Below are positions 11,040-21,964 of a stretch of 35,974 bases of DNA, piece by piece. The notes beneath the pieces are model-generated. The model was given only the letters and a program-made list of their open reading frames with translations, did no database searches and had not been told where the DNA came from. Both the position numbers and the translations under genes were made by a program. The DNA comes from Ophiothrix spiculata (Eukaryota; Echinodermata; Ophiuroidea; Amphilepidida; Ophiotrichidae), in NCBI GenBank assembly GCA_000969725.1, contig JXSR01S005783.1; one strand, written 5' to 3'. How positions within the stretch are numbered: the stretch's first letter is position 1; each line of letters opens with the position of its first letter.

Positions 11040-11855
11040 NNNNNNNNNNNNNNNNNNNNNNNNNNNNNNNNNNNNNNNNNNNNNNNNNNNNNNNNNNNNN
11101 NNNNNNNNNNNNNNNNNNNNNNNNNNNNNNNNNNNNNNNNNNNNNNNNNNNNNNNNNNNNNNNNNNNNNNNNNNNNNNNNNNNNNNNNNNNNNNNNNNNN
11201 NNNNNNNNNNNNNNNNNNNNNNNNNNNNNNNNNNNNNNNNNNNNNNNNNNNNNNNNNNNNNNNNNNNNNNNNNNNNNNNNNNNNNNNNNNNNNNNNNNNN
11301 NNNNNNNNNNNNNNNNNNNNNNNNNNNNNNNNNNNNNNNNNNNNNNNNNNNNNNNNNNNNNNNNNNNNNNNNNNNNNNNNNNNNNNNNNNNNNNNNNNNN
11401 NNNNNNNNNNNNNNNNNNNNNNNNNNNNNNNNNNNNNNNNNNNNNNNNNNNNNNNNNNNNNNNNNNNNNNNNNNNNNNNNNNNNNNNNNNNNNNNNNNNN
11501 NNNNNNNNNNNNNNNNNNNNNNNNNNNNNNNNNNNNNNNNNNNNNNNNNNNNNNNNNNNNNNNNNNNNNNNNNNNNNNNNNNNNNNNNNNNNNNNNNNNN
11601 NNNNNNNNNNNNNNNNNNNNNNNNNNNNNNNNNNNNNNNNNNNNNNNNNNNNNNNNNNNNNNNNNNNNNNNNNNNNNNNNNNNNNNNNNNNNNNNNNNNN
11701 NNNNNNNNNNNNNNNNNNNNNNNNNNNNNNNNNNNNNNNNNNNNNNNNNNNNNNNNNNNNNNNNNNNNNNNNNNNNNNNNNNNNNNNNNNNNNNNNNNNN
11801 NNNNNNNNNNNNNNNNNNNNNNNNNNNNNNNNNNNNNNNNNNNNNNNNNNNNNNN
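11040..11855. other. Assembly gap (816 N)
   Basis: Unsequenced; apparent open frames through it are artefacts. Sequence on the right edge belongs to a foldback element, so its left half is probably inside the gap. Confidence 0.99.
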
Positions 11856-11910
11856 TGACGCAACATCTGAGTGGGTGTTCTAAATTAAAATTCCCATTCA
11901 AAGGTCATTT
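11856..11910. mobile_element. Foldback copy, central part (split by insertion)
   Basis: Matches the centre of the 8892-9585 element (CAACATC, GGGTGTT, AAATTAAAATTCCCATTC, GGTCATTT) and then breaks off where the next element begins. The match resumes at 13065. Confidence 0.8.
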
Positions 11911-13064
11911 CATCGCGGTCCCCGGACCGCTAGTGTCGTCTGTCATCGCGGTTTGTCAATGATGTACAGGTCCCGGGTACAGGTTTGCATTTGGATCAAG
12001 AGCTATCCATGGTCCAAATTTATATGTACTGTTTTATATGGAAATAATAAAGTTGAAGTTGAAGTTAATCCATATAGGGTCAAGGGTTCATGAGTTATAT
12101 GCCATGACCTTGAAATGACCTCTGATGACATCAGGTCAACTTTTTGAACATTTTTAAAAATTAGACCTCAAATGACCTTGTGACCTTCACTGACCTTGAC
12201 CTTTGGTCAAGAGCTATCCAGGGTCCAAATTAAATTCATATAGAAGCAAGGGTCTTGAATAATAGCTGTGACCTTGAAATGACCTTGAATGACCTCGGGC
12301 CAACTTTTTGAACATTTTTGAAAATTTGACCTTAAATGACCTTTTGACCTTGACTGACCTTGACCTTGCGTCAAGGGCTATTCATGGTCCAAATTTAATC
12401 CATATAGGATCAAGAGTTCATGAGTTTTAGCCGTGACCTTGAAATGACCTCAGATGACCTTGGGTCAACTTTTTGAACATTTTTTAAAATTTGACCTCAA
12501 ATGACCCTTTGACCTTGACTGACCTTGACCTTGGGTCGAGTGCTATCCATGGTTCAAATTTAATCCATATAGGGTCAAGAGGTAATGAGTTATAGCCGTG
12601 ACCTTGAAATGACCTCGGGTCAACTTTTTGAACATTTTTGAAAATTTGACCTCAAATGACCTTTTGACCTTGACCTTGGGTCAAGAGCTATCCATGGTCC
12701 AAATTTAATCCATATAGGGTCAAGGGTTCATGAGTTATGGCCGTGACCTTGAAATGACCTCTGGTCAACTAAAAAAAACATTTTTGAACATTTTTGAGAT
12801 TTGACCTCAAATGACCTTCTGACCTTGAATGACCTTGACCACACCCCTCAAAAGTTTGGCAGCGCAAGAAAAACCCGAGACCCTTCATGTCACAAAGTTT
12901 CGTTACCGTAGGCCTTACGGTTCCTGAGATAGAGGCACAGTGAAAAAGGTTAACATTGTTAACCACGACAGACATACAGACAGCCACACATACATACTAC
13001 CCAAGTAATCCCTATGTGTCTTTTCTTTCAGACGACACAAGTGTGTCTTTTCTTTCAGACGACA
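11911..13064. mobile_element. Insertion carrying a TGACCT-rich tandem repeat
   Basis: Interrupts the foldback copy exactly between GGTCATTT and AAAAATGTTATTTTTAGC, which are contiguous at about 9365-9400. Ends contain GTGTCGTCTG (left) and CAGACGACAC (right, in a 26-bp unit present twice at about 13015-13066), suggestive of inverted termini. The interior is the tandem array plus a flank with AAGTTTGGCAGCGCAAG and GACAGACATACAGACAG. No coding capacity recognised. Confidence 0.75.
11990..12840. repeat. Five tandem copies of a 145-200 bp TGACCT-rich unit
   Basis: Each unit runs: TCAAGAGCTATCCATGGTCC, then AATCCATATAGGGTCAAG, GTGACCTTGAAATGACCT, GGTCAACTTTTTGAACATTT and one or more TGACCTTGACC. 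Units begin near 11993, 12203, 12369, 12534 and 12678. About fourteen exact TGACCTTGA motifs (complement TCAAGGTCA) are present. This 9-mer is the extended half-site bound by ERR and NR5A-type nuclear receptors. Regulatory function here is not shown. Confidence 0.9.
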
Positions 13065-13298
13065 CAAAAAATGTTATTTTTAGCTCGTTCGGAAGCCCAA
13101 ATGGCCAAAAAAATGTGTTTTTTGTGATTTTCTCAAAAAATGTGATTTTGGGTCAAAAATCAAAATCACCATCATGTTCCTTGTGAAAATTTCTTTCTGG
13201 AAATGTATACTTTTATTAACTTTAGCTTTAGCAGTTTGTTCAAAAGTTAAGGTGCAAAATAAATTTGCAAAAAAAGGTACTTTCCCCCCTTGAGGACT
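13065..13298. mobile_element. Foldback copy, right arm
   Basis: Continues the element interrupted at 11911: ATGTTATTTTTAGC, AAGCCCAAATGGCC, TTTCTGGAAATGTATAC, ending near CCCCCCTTGAGG. Lies just outside exon 3 of the Nudix-like gene. Confidence 0.82.
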
Positions 13299-13354
13299 AA
13301 ATAACACAAGACTTGGGTCTCGGGTGTCAAGGGCTTAATTATATTTCTCCTTAC

Positions 13355-13480
13355 CCAGTTTTCCTAGTTTAGCGGCCTGCAGGAGTAATTTCTGAGGGCT
13401 ACTTTGAGTTGTTACATCTGTTAGATCTGTTCCCTGTAAACATAATTCATCTAACACCGTCAATGGATAGATTGGTTTGC
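13355..13480 (-). CDS. Nudix-like protein exon 3
   Basis: 126-nt exon after acceptor TTATATTTCAG, entering in phase 1 so that KKG of exon 2 continues as KPIYPLTVLDELCLQG, and ending AAKLGKL before a GTAAGG donor in phase 1. The phase fit with both neighbours supports the model. If the donor is not used, the frame runs six more codons to a TAA at 13335-13337, giving a roughly 193-residue protein. I see no poly(A) signal just after that stop, which slightly favours splicing onward. The product is a mixed polar and helical tail with no recognised domain. Confidence 0.68.
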
Positions 13481-13980
13481 CTGAAATATAACAAAATAAT
13501 GTGATAAATACCGAGCACCAAAGGGTGGGGAAGTTCTCAGTGAAAAGGTGGGTAACCAGGAATCTCTGGCCCCATGTAAGCACTCAACAGAAATCTGAGT
13601 GCAAGGTCTTTCTCCGAAAATTTGAAAAATTGCATCACTTTCTGTACCAATATTGTCCATTTTCTCAAAAGCAGTACTAACCATTTAAAAATAGCTTAAC
13701 TTTGTCCCAGACAGGCACCCATTGTCCAGGACCAAACATTTTTTAATTTCTCTCCTTTGAAACATTTTGAGAAAAATCTCTGCACCTTTTAAAATAATAA
13801 ATAAGGTATAAATTCATTATGCAAAACGACAGAATATCTATACTTAGGCAAGTCCCCTACCAATTGTCTTGATGCCCCCATTGTGCTTGTAACATACAGA
13901 AAAAATGTCTTGAAATTGTTTCTAATACTTTTCCCTAAATATATACAGTAGGCCTATATAAAATATATATGGTGTATATA

Positions 13981-14237
13981 TATGTGATGACTCACCCCGA
14001 AAAGGGGGACTTTGCAAAAGAACACTTTTCGAGGAAACTGATGAAATAGGCAGCCAAAAATAGTGAAAATAATAAGTATTTCCAGCAGATTTTTTGTTGT
14101 AAAATTTGATCGCCTTGATCAATTTCAACAAGTAAGGTGTCATTTTAAAGCTTAGGAAATGCTGTAACAGATGAAATGATAAAATCAAAATTGATGTCAT
14201 CTGTAAAGTCCCCCCTTTCGGGGTGAGCCATCACATA
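13981..14237. mobile_element. MITE with 33-bp inverted ends
   Basis: TATGTGATGACTCACCCCGA plus AAAGGGGGACTTTG on the left; TAAAGTCCCCCCTTTCGGGG plus TGAGCCATCACATA on the right. Non-coding interior. Sits in intron 2 of the Nudix-like gene. Confidence 0.85.
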
Positions 14238-14459
14238 TATACCATATGGCATCTTCAATTATTATATTGTAAAAGATGTTTTGGAACTCTCTTTCAATTA
14301 CATGAGACTCACTCCAAGTAGATCCAAAACCAACATATTTTGCAAGGTTCTATTTGTCAATGCTATCTACTGATGTAGCTTTGGAGAGAGCGATTGTTGC
14401 CATTAAACTCCCAGCAGGATTAGGTACAGAGGAAAGTTGTATTCATAAGGCAAACAATG

Positions 14460-14986
14460 TTAAAGGGGCATTGGACAAAATTTTCAAACTTTGTTTGTAG
14501 ATGATTTACACATCCTATGTTAGAAAATAACAGTCAATTACTAGATATTGCAAATTTTTTGATCAAAACTTTCAAAAAAGTCAAAATTTGAATTTTATTT
14601 TATTTGTTGATTTTGGGTATGAGGCTATTCTCTAAAGGTATTTATTGATGCTATACAATGAGAAAGAGCCAAAGATTTGTTTGTAAAACATTCCTTTCAC
14701 ATCATAGATTGCAGAAAAATCAGAAGAAATTTTGAATTTTCATCAGATCTCCAGAAAAGGTCAATTCTAGAAATCCAAAGTAGAGGGCAGTATTTATCGT
14801 TGTCGACAACGATAATTAAAAATAAGAGAATATCTAAATATTTTGATATATAGGGTTTGAATTTGACAATGGGACTTTGCATGCTGTCATAATTACCACT
14901 AATACTTCAAATGATGCAAAAATCTCAATTTCGAATGTTTAGGGAAAAGTTTGGGGGTGATGCTGAACTTGTCCAATGCCCCTTTA
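14460..14986. mobile_element. MITE with GGGGCATTGGACAA ends
   Basis: TTAAAGGGGCATTGGACAA at the left, TTGTCCAATGCCCCTTTA at the right, 527 bp apart. No coding motif. Also in intron 2 of the Nudix-like gene. Confidence 0.82.
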
Positions 14987-15377
14987 GTATTCTAAGGCAA
15001 ACACTTTTCCATTTCAAAATGCATATTGAACAAGAAATCTTCATTATTGCTATAGATTTTATAATTTGCTGCTGTTTTTGATATCTCAACCCTCCAAATA
15101 ACCAAGTACGATATATACAAGCTCAAAGATTACTAAATTTTATTTAAATTCTATCAATTTTATAACTACACTGAATGAGAAATGAAGATTATGATTTTTT
15201 GTACCAATAATACAATTAACCAAAATGCTGTCTTTAATTGTTGCCTCCATCGATACACGGAACTGAGCTGAACTATCCATCTTGATTTCAGATCCAAGGT
15301 TGTGTTTGAAATTAAAAATGGACTCAATATCAACTTTTTAGTGTGTCTGATTGGGGTAATATATAGTCTATTGGGAT

Positions 15378-15518
15378 GTTGAAATGCTTGTAACTTGAAA
15401 AGGAATGGTCTCAATCAAATCAACTTTTCAGCATACAATTATGTTGTACTCATTTTTTATTTGGCTAGAAACGAGGTAGGTTTTTATCACTATCAGAATC
15501 ATGAATTGCACCTTCAAG
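15378..15518. mobile_element. Partial MITE (right half)
   Basis: Shares GCTTGTAACTTG, AATCAA, GTACTC, TTGGCTAGAAA and ATCATGAATTGCACCTT with the tandem MITEs at 23440-24097. The left end is missing. Confidence 0.65.
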
Positions 15519-16034
15519 GGACATGCTTTAAGTTTAAAAAATGTATTATTGTGAGAAAATGAGGATATTCCCGATTGGAAAAGTATCCCCACAAAACAAA
15601 ATAAGGACACGCTCAATTTACACATTTACATGCACCTACCCCCCCCCCCCCAACCGCTATGTACAGGCATAAGAATGATTTTTCATGAAAATCTGAATTT
15701 GGTAAAATTCAACCAAAAAACACTAAAAAGGTTAAATCAAGCCCCACATTATCTGAATTTGGATGATTTTGGATGACAAAACAGAAAATTATCTGAAAAT
15801 TCTCATGCCTGTATGTACACATAGATCAAGTGCTATTACAATATCAACTATATCTTGGTTAAAGCCAAGTGGATAAATTAAAGAAGGCTTGCATGCCAAA
15901 ACTTGCAATGAGTTTGATCCACCTGTTACAAAATATGACTTGCTACATGTACATGTATATACATATTATATTCTTGATATCCCGTAAAAGTGATTTCTTT
16001 AAAAAACAGCACATTTCAACAAATCAACACTGAC

Positions 16035-16317
16035 CTTTTTTCACATGCTGGATGAGTTCGATCGGTTCCCCACCAAGCAAACTATCTGCGCCCTTGAAGC
16101 CCTTCATTTCATCCAACGAAAACCATCTATAAACTCTTTCCTCAACTCCATTTTCGCTATCGAAAACTGACGATGATGTGGCATCTTCCTCGTCTTTGTC
16201 AGAACTGGACAAAATCTTTGCCAGAAGTTTCACGTGAACAGTTTGTATGTCCGTTCCTGGTACAGCAACGTGTGAAATGGCGATAACACCCTCCAGTTTG
16301 GCATTGGTTTTTGTATT
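16035..16317 (-). CDS. Nudix-like protein exon 2 (C-terminal half of Nudix fold)
   Basis: 283-nt exon, acceptor CTCTTTCCAG, donor GTCAGT, phase 0 in and 1 out. It reads LEGVIAISHVAVPG, then VHVKLLAKIL, an acidic Ser-rich loop (SSSDKDEEDATSSS), RWFSLDEMKGF and IELIQHVKKG. The strand following the Nudix helix and the WFSLDEM motif are typical of the second half of Nudix domains. The spacing from the exon-1 WW pair to LEGV matches ordinary Nudix proteins, so no exon seems missing between them although the intron is 5.5 kb. An (ATT)n microsatellite lies directly upstream of the acceptor's pyrimidine tract. Confidence 0.82.
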
Positions 16318-16330
16318 CTGGAAAGAGAAA

Positions 16331-16331
<1 letters not shown>

Positions 16332-16362
<31 letters not shown>
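16332..16362. repeat. (AAT)n microsatellite
   Basis: About ten AAT repeats directly upstream, in transcription sense, of the exon-2 acceptor of the Nudix-like gene. Translation gives a run of Ile that is intronic. Confidence 0.95.
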
Positions 16363-16581
16363 CTGGGTTTTTTTGTATAGCGATTTTCCATCAAGATCAA
16401 ACCGCTCATGTTTTTGCTGCAGGTAGATCGTCACAATCACTTCACCTCACCTAGGCGTTTGGCTTCCTTTTCAAGAGCACATCATCCTATCGGTACTTAG
16501 ATTGTAATATTTACCCGTTTTGCAGCTTCCCATAACCTGGGTGGGGCAGACTATGTTGGACAAATCTAGTGTCAGTTTTAA

Positions 16582-16737
16582 GTGCAGGAGGAAGACCGGA
16601 GTACCCGGAGAAAAACCTGCAGAAGCGAATATGGACTGAAAACCATATGCACATACAGCGCAGGGACAAGGAATCGAACCCGGGACTCAGTGGTGCAAAG
16701 CGAGGGAAATAATGCTACACTAACCCGCTTCCCCATG
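16582..16737 (-). mobile_element. tRNA-derived SINE copy 2
   Basis: Same body (GGAGGAAGACCGGAGTACCC) and tRNA-like B box (complement of GAATCGAACCC) as at 1700-1856, more decayed in the A-box region. Located in intron 1 of the Nudix-like gene, 265 bp from exon 2. Confidence 0.78.
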
Positions 16738-17929
16738 AAATGAAAACGTAAAGGTAAGGTTAGGGTAGGAGTTCCAATCACATTCTCATCCCCCAGGGCT
16801 CAACCGGAAGCACAGGTTTTGATGTCAAATCTAAACCCATACTTTTCTGGTAATAAATCCAAAATTTCATCTCCGAATTCTGTTTAGTTCTAGAGATATG
16901 ACATAAACAGTAAAATTAATTGGTATCAATTTTCCATTTCTTATAACAGTATCATACCCAGAGTTGAACATCACAAAATGCATTTCAGAGTTCAAGGTCA
17001 CTTCTTAAAAGTATATTAAACTCATGTTGAAACAGTAGCCTACACCTTTTAGTCTTGACTTGGCTTACTTTTTAAAGCAATACAGTCGACGTGACACTGC
17101 TTATAGGATCCTCGGAATTTTTGGTTAATTGAAGTATTCAGTCAGGGAACCGATTCTTTATGTACAAAACTGACCTGTTAATCCGGACAATCCTCCTGAT
17201 AAATGGGATAATTTTTGGCAAAATGCACATATTGGGTGAAAATTTCCTAAAATTAAAGTTAATTTTATGCAAAGCAAATATGGGACAAAAATCTAAAACT
17301 ACATTTCCAAACCCAGTTGAAAATCTCATTAAAACAGCTTTTAAATTTGTCACTCAAAGACCCACCATTTTCTTCTTTTGATGCAATTTTTCAAAATTTA
17401 CATTTCAAAACCCACACATTTTTTTGCACTTTGTCACTGAAAGACCCCCTTTTTTTTACCCAATTTGACACCGAATGACTACTACTTCTGAGGTGCTTGG
17501 TGCCACTTGTATGTCACTTCCATAAAATACGAGTCCCTGGATTTGGGATCCCTAATTTAGTATATAGGAAACCATGCATAATTGTATGCTTTTTATCCAT
17601 TTTTCTGTGGCAAAGAGTTTTTTGACTAAATACAGTTGAAAACATTTTTAGATATTTCTTCATTTTATACTGTTTTTTCTTGTCAGGCTCAGCCTCAAGC
17701 TTTCAAATTATTTATGGGCTCCTCTATGAAAAATGTGAACTACGTTTTCCATCTTTTGACCAATCTGGCAGGGCTCCTGACATGTTTTTTGTATCATTTC
17801 CAAGGTATTGTTTCAAAGAATATTTTTTATCCATTCAACCTGAACAGAATTGATGAAGTTACCAAGTTAAAGGAGCTCCTTGGACAAGCATAGGGCCAAG
17901 TAAAAATAATAATTTGTTTCCGGTAACAT

Positions 17930-18050
17930 GCTTTGAAAACATGGAGAAGGAAGGAAGGGAACATATTTTATTTTATCAAAAAAATTCATGCTTTCAAAAT
18001 ATTGGGATGGAAGAAAGGGAAAATATTTTTTATCTTATCAAAAAATGATA
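17930..18050. repeat. Imperfect tandem duplication, about 65 bp x 2
   Basis: CATGCTTT, AAAACAT/AAATATT, GGAAG, AAGGGAA, ATATTTT, TTATCAAAAAA occurs twice in succession. Intron 1 of the Nudix-like gene. Confidence 0.65.
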
Positions 18051-18394
18051 TTGCTTACAAAAACATCAGATATGTGCTTTTAAAGACAATTTTTGGATGA
18101 AAGATATTTCTAGCTCTGTTTAAAACATTAATTTTAAGTTTCTTTTAGAAGACTCTGATCTCAATATGTACATTTTCAGGATATCTGATTATATGAAAGA
18201 CAGCGGGTGGACGTCATGAGTTCTCAAAATAATTGACAGAAGGAGGCCATCTCTCGATGTACCGAGGGAAAACTTGGGCGGTGAAGAAATATTTTATTTT
18301 TTCAGAAAAGTGATAAAATTTGCATTTTTTTGACATATTATTTTACTTAGCCTAGTCAAGCTTCAATAGGAGAGCTTAACAGAACTCAAGACTC

Positions 18395-20037
18395 AAGAGC
18401 CTAGGACTAGGTCTGATTGGGCCACCATTTTGTCAAACTTTCTGAAATTTTGGCACCAAAATATTCCTCATTTTATTTTCTAATTATGGGCACAAGTCAG
18501 AAACTGGTCCTCTTTTTTGTTTCAAACCAAAATACTGAGAAAACCATGTCAATTTGCATTCAACAGATTGTAACTTTTATTCTGTAGACTTAAACCCCAT
18601 AAAACTATATATTGCTGGAAAGCTTACATTCCAAGGATTCTAATTCTTATAAAATAATCACAATTATACAGGGTGGGTCAAAATTATACAGGGTGTAACA
18701 TAAAAATAATGAGCAAATTTTATACCACAATGGAGACCCTTATTTTTCAAATGGAGATGGTAAACCATACATGACTTTTAAATCATATTAATTATTCCTA
18801 TCAATAAAAATAAATACACAATGTAAGAGTTGCCTGCTGTCAGTAAAGTAAGAAATACAGGGTGGTCAAAAAACGCACCTTCAAAAGTTGAAAAAAAAAT
18901 GCAAATATTAATATGAAACATTAAGAAGTGTTTTATTTTAATTATAAACTTTTTTAGAAAGTCTAAAATACATTATGTATTGAAAATATTTCTTAAGATG
19001 TTTTTTTTATGAATTAGGCTATGTAAACCATATACAGGGTGGTCCAAAACACTCTGTACCCATATTTGACTCTAAAGTATTAATACTGCAGTAAGCAGTT
19101 AATGTCTGAAATAATTAAATGGGAAATAACATTTAAGTTTTTCATTTTGTTTTCATTTATTTGTTTTGTAATAAATAATTTCTTTCTCTTTCTTCTAGAA
19201 ATATCATATCTTTAAAAAATTCAACCAACATTGTAAATGTATAGATATTTTTTGTGCTCATTTTCCTTGCCAATACTTTTTTATCATTTATTCTATTTTT
19301 CTGCCATTAAATACTGTTCCATTGATTTGTTTTCTAAGTACAATTTAATTATAGAATAAGTAGTGTCCTATTTTAATTACCTATTTGATAGGCTCATGTT
19401 CAGTGTGTACTGGAATGCACACTTTGAACATGGCGTGATCTTTAAAGAAAATTTTTGTTGTTAACCTGAGCTCTGTAATTAATTAATTAATTAATATTAA
19501 TAAATTAATAATTAATAGAAAATTAAATTTATAATAATATTTTTTGTTTTTTATTTAAGTTTTTTAGCATGGAATATTGAAACTTGCACTCAAAAATTGG
19601 CTATTGCTAACATTTCATGTAGCACATTCGCTAAAATAATTGCGGTTAATTAACATATTTAATTAATCATTTTAATTATTTTTAATTATATATATACATC
19701 AAATTACTTGTTTAAATGAATGGAGTATATGCTTATCTTTGTTTGTATGAAATTTGAGCTCTCTAGCATGCTTAGTTATGAAGTTATGAAGCTCCAAATT
19801 TGTGCATTTTTCCACAATTTTGTGTGTAACTCTATGGGCTCCTCAACCGCCGGCTCCTCAACCGCCGCTCCACCCCTGACCCACTGTTACTCTTCATGCC
19901 ATAACTTTGTTATTAAAAATCCCCAAAACTTGGGATTTTTTTTATTTTAAAGAAGAAAGAACAAGGAAGAAGTTGATACCTCATTTTCTGTCTTAGACTA
20001 AGTGGAAGTATTAAAAAAAACATAAAACATACTTAAA
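18395..20037. other. Repeat-rich intron sequence with CAGGGTG termini
   Basis: Begins with a relative of the 8087 MITE (GGTCTGATTGGGCCACCATT). Four copies of TACAGGGTG(G) follow at about 18669, 18690, 18857 and 19034; the motif matches the left end of the 31180 element, so these are probably mariner-type remnants. The remainder, including ATTAATTAATTAATTAAT near 19480, is AT-rich with no gene. Confidence 0.5.
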
Positions 20038-21050
20038 AAAGGGGACCGTGAAACAGCTCCACCATATTGGGTGGACCAGTTTCTGATTTGTGACCATATC
20101 CATGTGAAATTTTACTGCTGAAACATGTCATGTTTTGGAGATATAAGTGAAATTGTTTCAAAATTATAGAGGGTAACCATAAAATTATTCACAGATGAGT
20201 TAAAGTAAAATGGAAAATTATACAATTGCTCATAAAATCAAAACGGTTGTTAGATAAGATAAGAATCTTATTAAGATACTGTAAAACACTTAAATTTCAC
20301 GGGGACTTTATTTCGCGAATTTGCAAGAAGTGACATTTTCACGAGTATTAAATTTCGCGAATTTGAAATTTGTGATGAAATGTATGTCTTCCGAATTCGG
20401 AAGGCCATATATTATCTTCTAGTTTCCGATGTTCCTGTCAAAATATATCTAAAATACCTTGAAAATCTGCATGAAAAAAGGCTCCACACATGATGTTTAA
20501 AAACAATTGTAAAAGTAAGAGGTCATATTGCAGAAATAAATCAAAACTTTTACAAACAAACTCCACTCCATGGACACTTCGATTGCCGATCGACAGACAG
20601 AGTTGCCAGTCAGATTGCTTTGTTTACATGATGGACTATTCCATTACAAGATAGGGGTTAGCATCAGTCGATCGTCTGGCATAAAATCAAAGTGTTTTAA
20701 CACACATGTAAAAGAGATCCATTACATTTTTCAATAAACAAACATGAACTTGGACAATATTTTCGCGAGGATTTAATTTCGCGAATTCTTTACCCTCGCG
20801 AAATTAAATACCTCGCGAAATTAACATGTTTTACTGGAATTTCTTGCACTTCAACACATTAAATTACAAATCAAGAACATGAAAATATTACTTTACATAT
20901 TCATTGACAAATAAATACAGAACAAACACTGAAATTTATTTATTTATTGTGATTTATATTATAGCATCTTTTAAGTGGTGATCTTTCATACTGACAGTCA
21001 GTGAAAACGGAAATTTGAAAAATCGGACCATGGTACTCCGGTACCTAAAA
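20038..21050. mobile_element. Composite: TTAA-type MITE split by another MITE
   Basis: Outer parts (20040-20276 and about 20960-21050) resemble the two halves of the 8087-8417 element: CATAAAATCAAAACG on the left; GTGGTGATCTTTCATA and ATTTGAAAAATCGGACCATG on the right. The CGCGAAA element at 20277-20836 is inserted between them. Confidence 0.65.
20277..20836. mobile_element. CGCGAAA-type MITE (560 bp)
   Basis: Left TACTGTAAAACACTTAAATT then TTTCGCGAATTTGC; right CCTCGCGAAATTAA and TGTTTTACTGG. Inverted ends share GTAAAACA and AATTTCGCG. A shorter relative is at 26402-26634. Confidence 0.78.
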
Positions 21051-21811
21051 ACTTTGTTTGCAGCTAGCTAGCCATAATGATCTGGACTATGTAGCTTTTC
21101 AACATATCCGCTATTTGTAAATTGTATTATTGTTACTGAATAAGAAACTGAAACTTTGTCTTTGTTCTTAGACCTACTAGTATGTCTATAAAATGATTAT
21201 ATTGTATAGACATATGGATCTCCATTGAACAATGGTTTATTTTGCCAATTTTTTGAAGTCTCATTTTGAACAACTCACATCATTGAAAAATGTGGAAATG
21301 TGCTCTTGCAAACCTTAGTGAGTTGCTTAAACCATTGGCCATGGTAGTCAAGGAGTTTATCAAACATAAACTTGTGAAAATTCTTGATCACTTTTAAGTA
21401 AACAATCACCTAAAATATAAAAATGCATGATCAAAGTACACATTTTGATTTTTTTCAATCAACAAACACTTAAGTAGATACTCATTAATATTGTTAACAA
21501 TAATACATGAGTGATCCAACAAAAAAGGGATGGTAAATAGCAAAAACGTCGGTGGCTAATTTTAGCCACCGAGAACACGTGCGTTGTATTGGAAGAAATG
21601 TCAAACCGTAATGGCTGCCGTGTACGTCTATTTGTTCTCTCCACTGATTAAATATGATGCGCAACTCGGTTCCCGTTCATGGCATTACAATGTACATGAT
21701 GATGATGTATACAATCAATGTAAAATGACAATGGCATGTAACTTCATGACTTGTAAGCTTACTCATGTACTGTACAACTTACTTTTTTGGTAAGCTTACT
21801 GAACAACTTAC

Positions 21812-21964
21812 TTTTAGAGCCAAGTTTGCAGAGTCCCGAAAACTGATCACATCTGCATCCAGATCATCTTGAATCAGCCACCAACCACGATCACCTTCCT
21901 CTCTAACTAGCAGACATTTTTGGTCCGACTCTCGAAAAACTAGAACTGAAACACAGCACCTCAT
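21812..21964 (-). CDS. Nudix-like protein exon 1 (N-terminal half of Nudix fold)
   Basis: 51-codon first exon read leftward. The ATG at 21964 has A at -3 and follows an in-frame TGA about 12 codons upstream, with no other Met between. It ends LALK before donor GTAAGT, phase 0. MRCCVSVLVF and QKCLLVREEG are the first two beta strands of a Nudix domain, and GWWLIQDD sits where active enzymes have WxLPGG. Residues 24-59 of the joined protein contain no glutamate, so the catalytic GExxxxxREVxEExG helix is not preserved. The fold is recognised, but hydrolase activity is unlikely. The family resembles eukaryotic single-domain Nudix proteins; I cannot assign a specific NUDT orthologue. Confidence 0.8.

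Noticed and set aside
10987-11962. Long open frames of about 290-320 codons on both strands
   Set aside because: They consist of the 816-N assembly gap plus a few flanking codons.
13335-13354. TAA at 13335-13337 as the definite end of the Nudix-like protein
   Set aside because: Possible as an alternative end, but a GTAAGG donor just before it gives a phase-matched join to 5748, so not taken as the only end.
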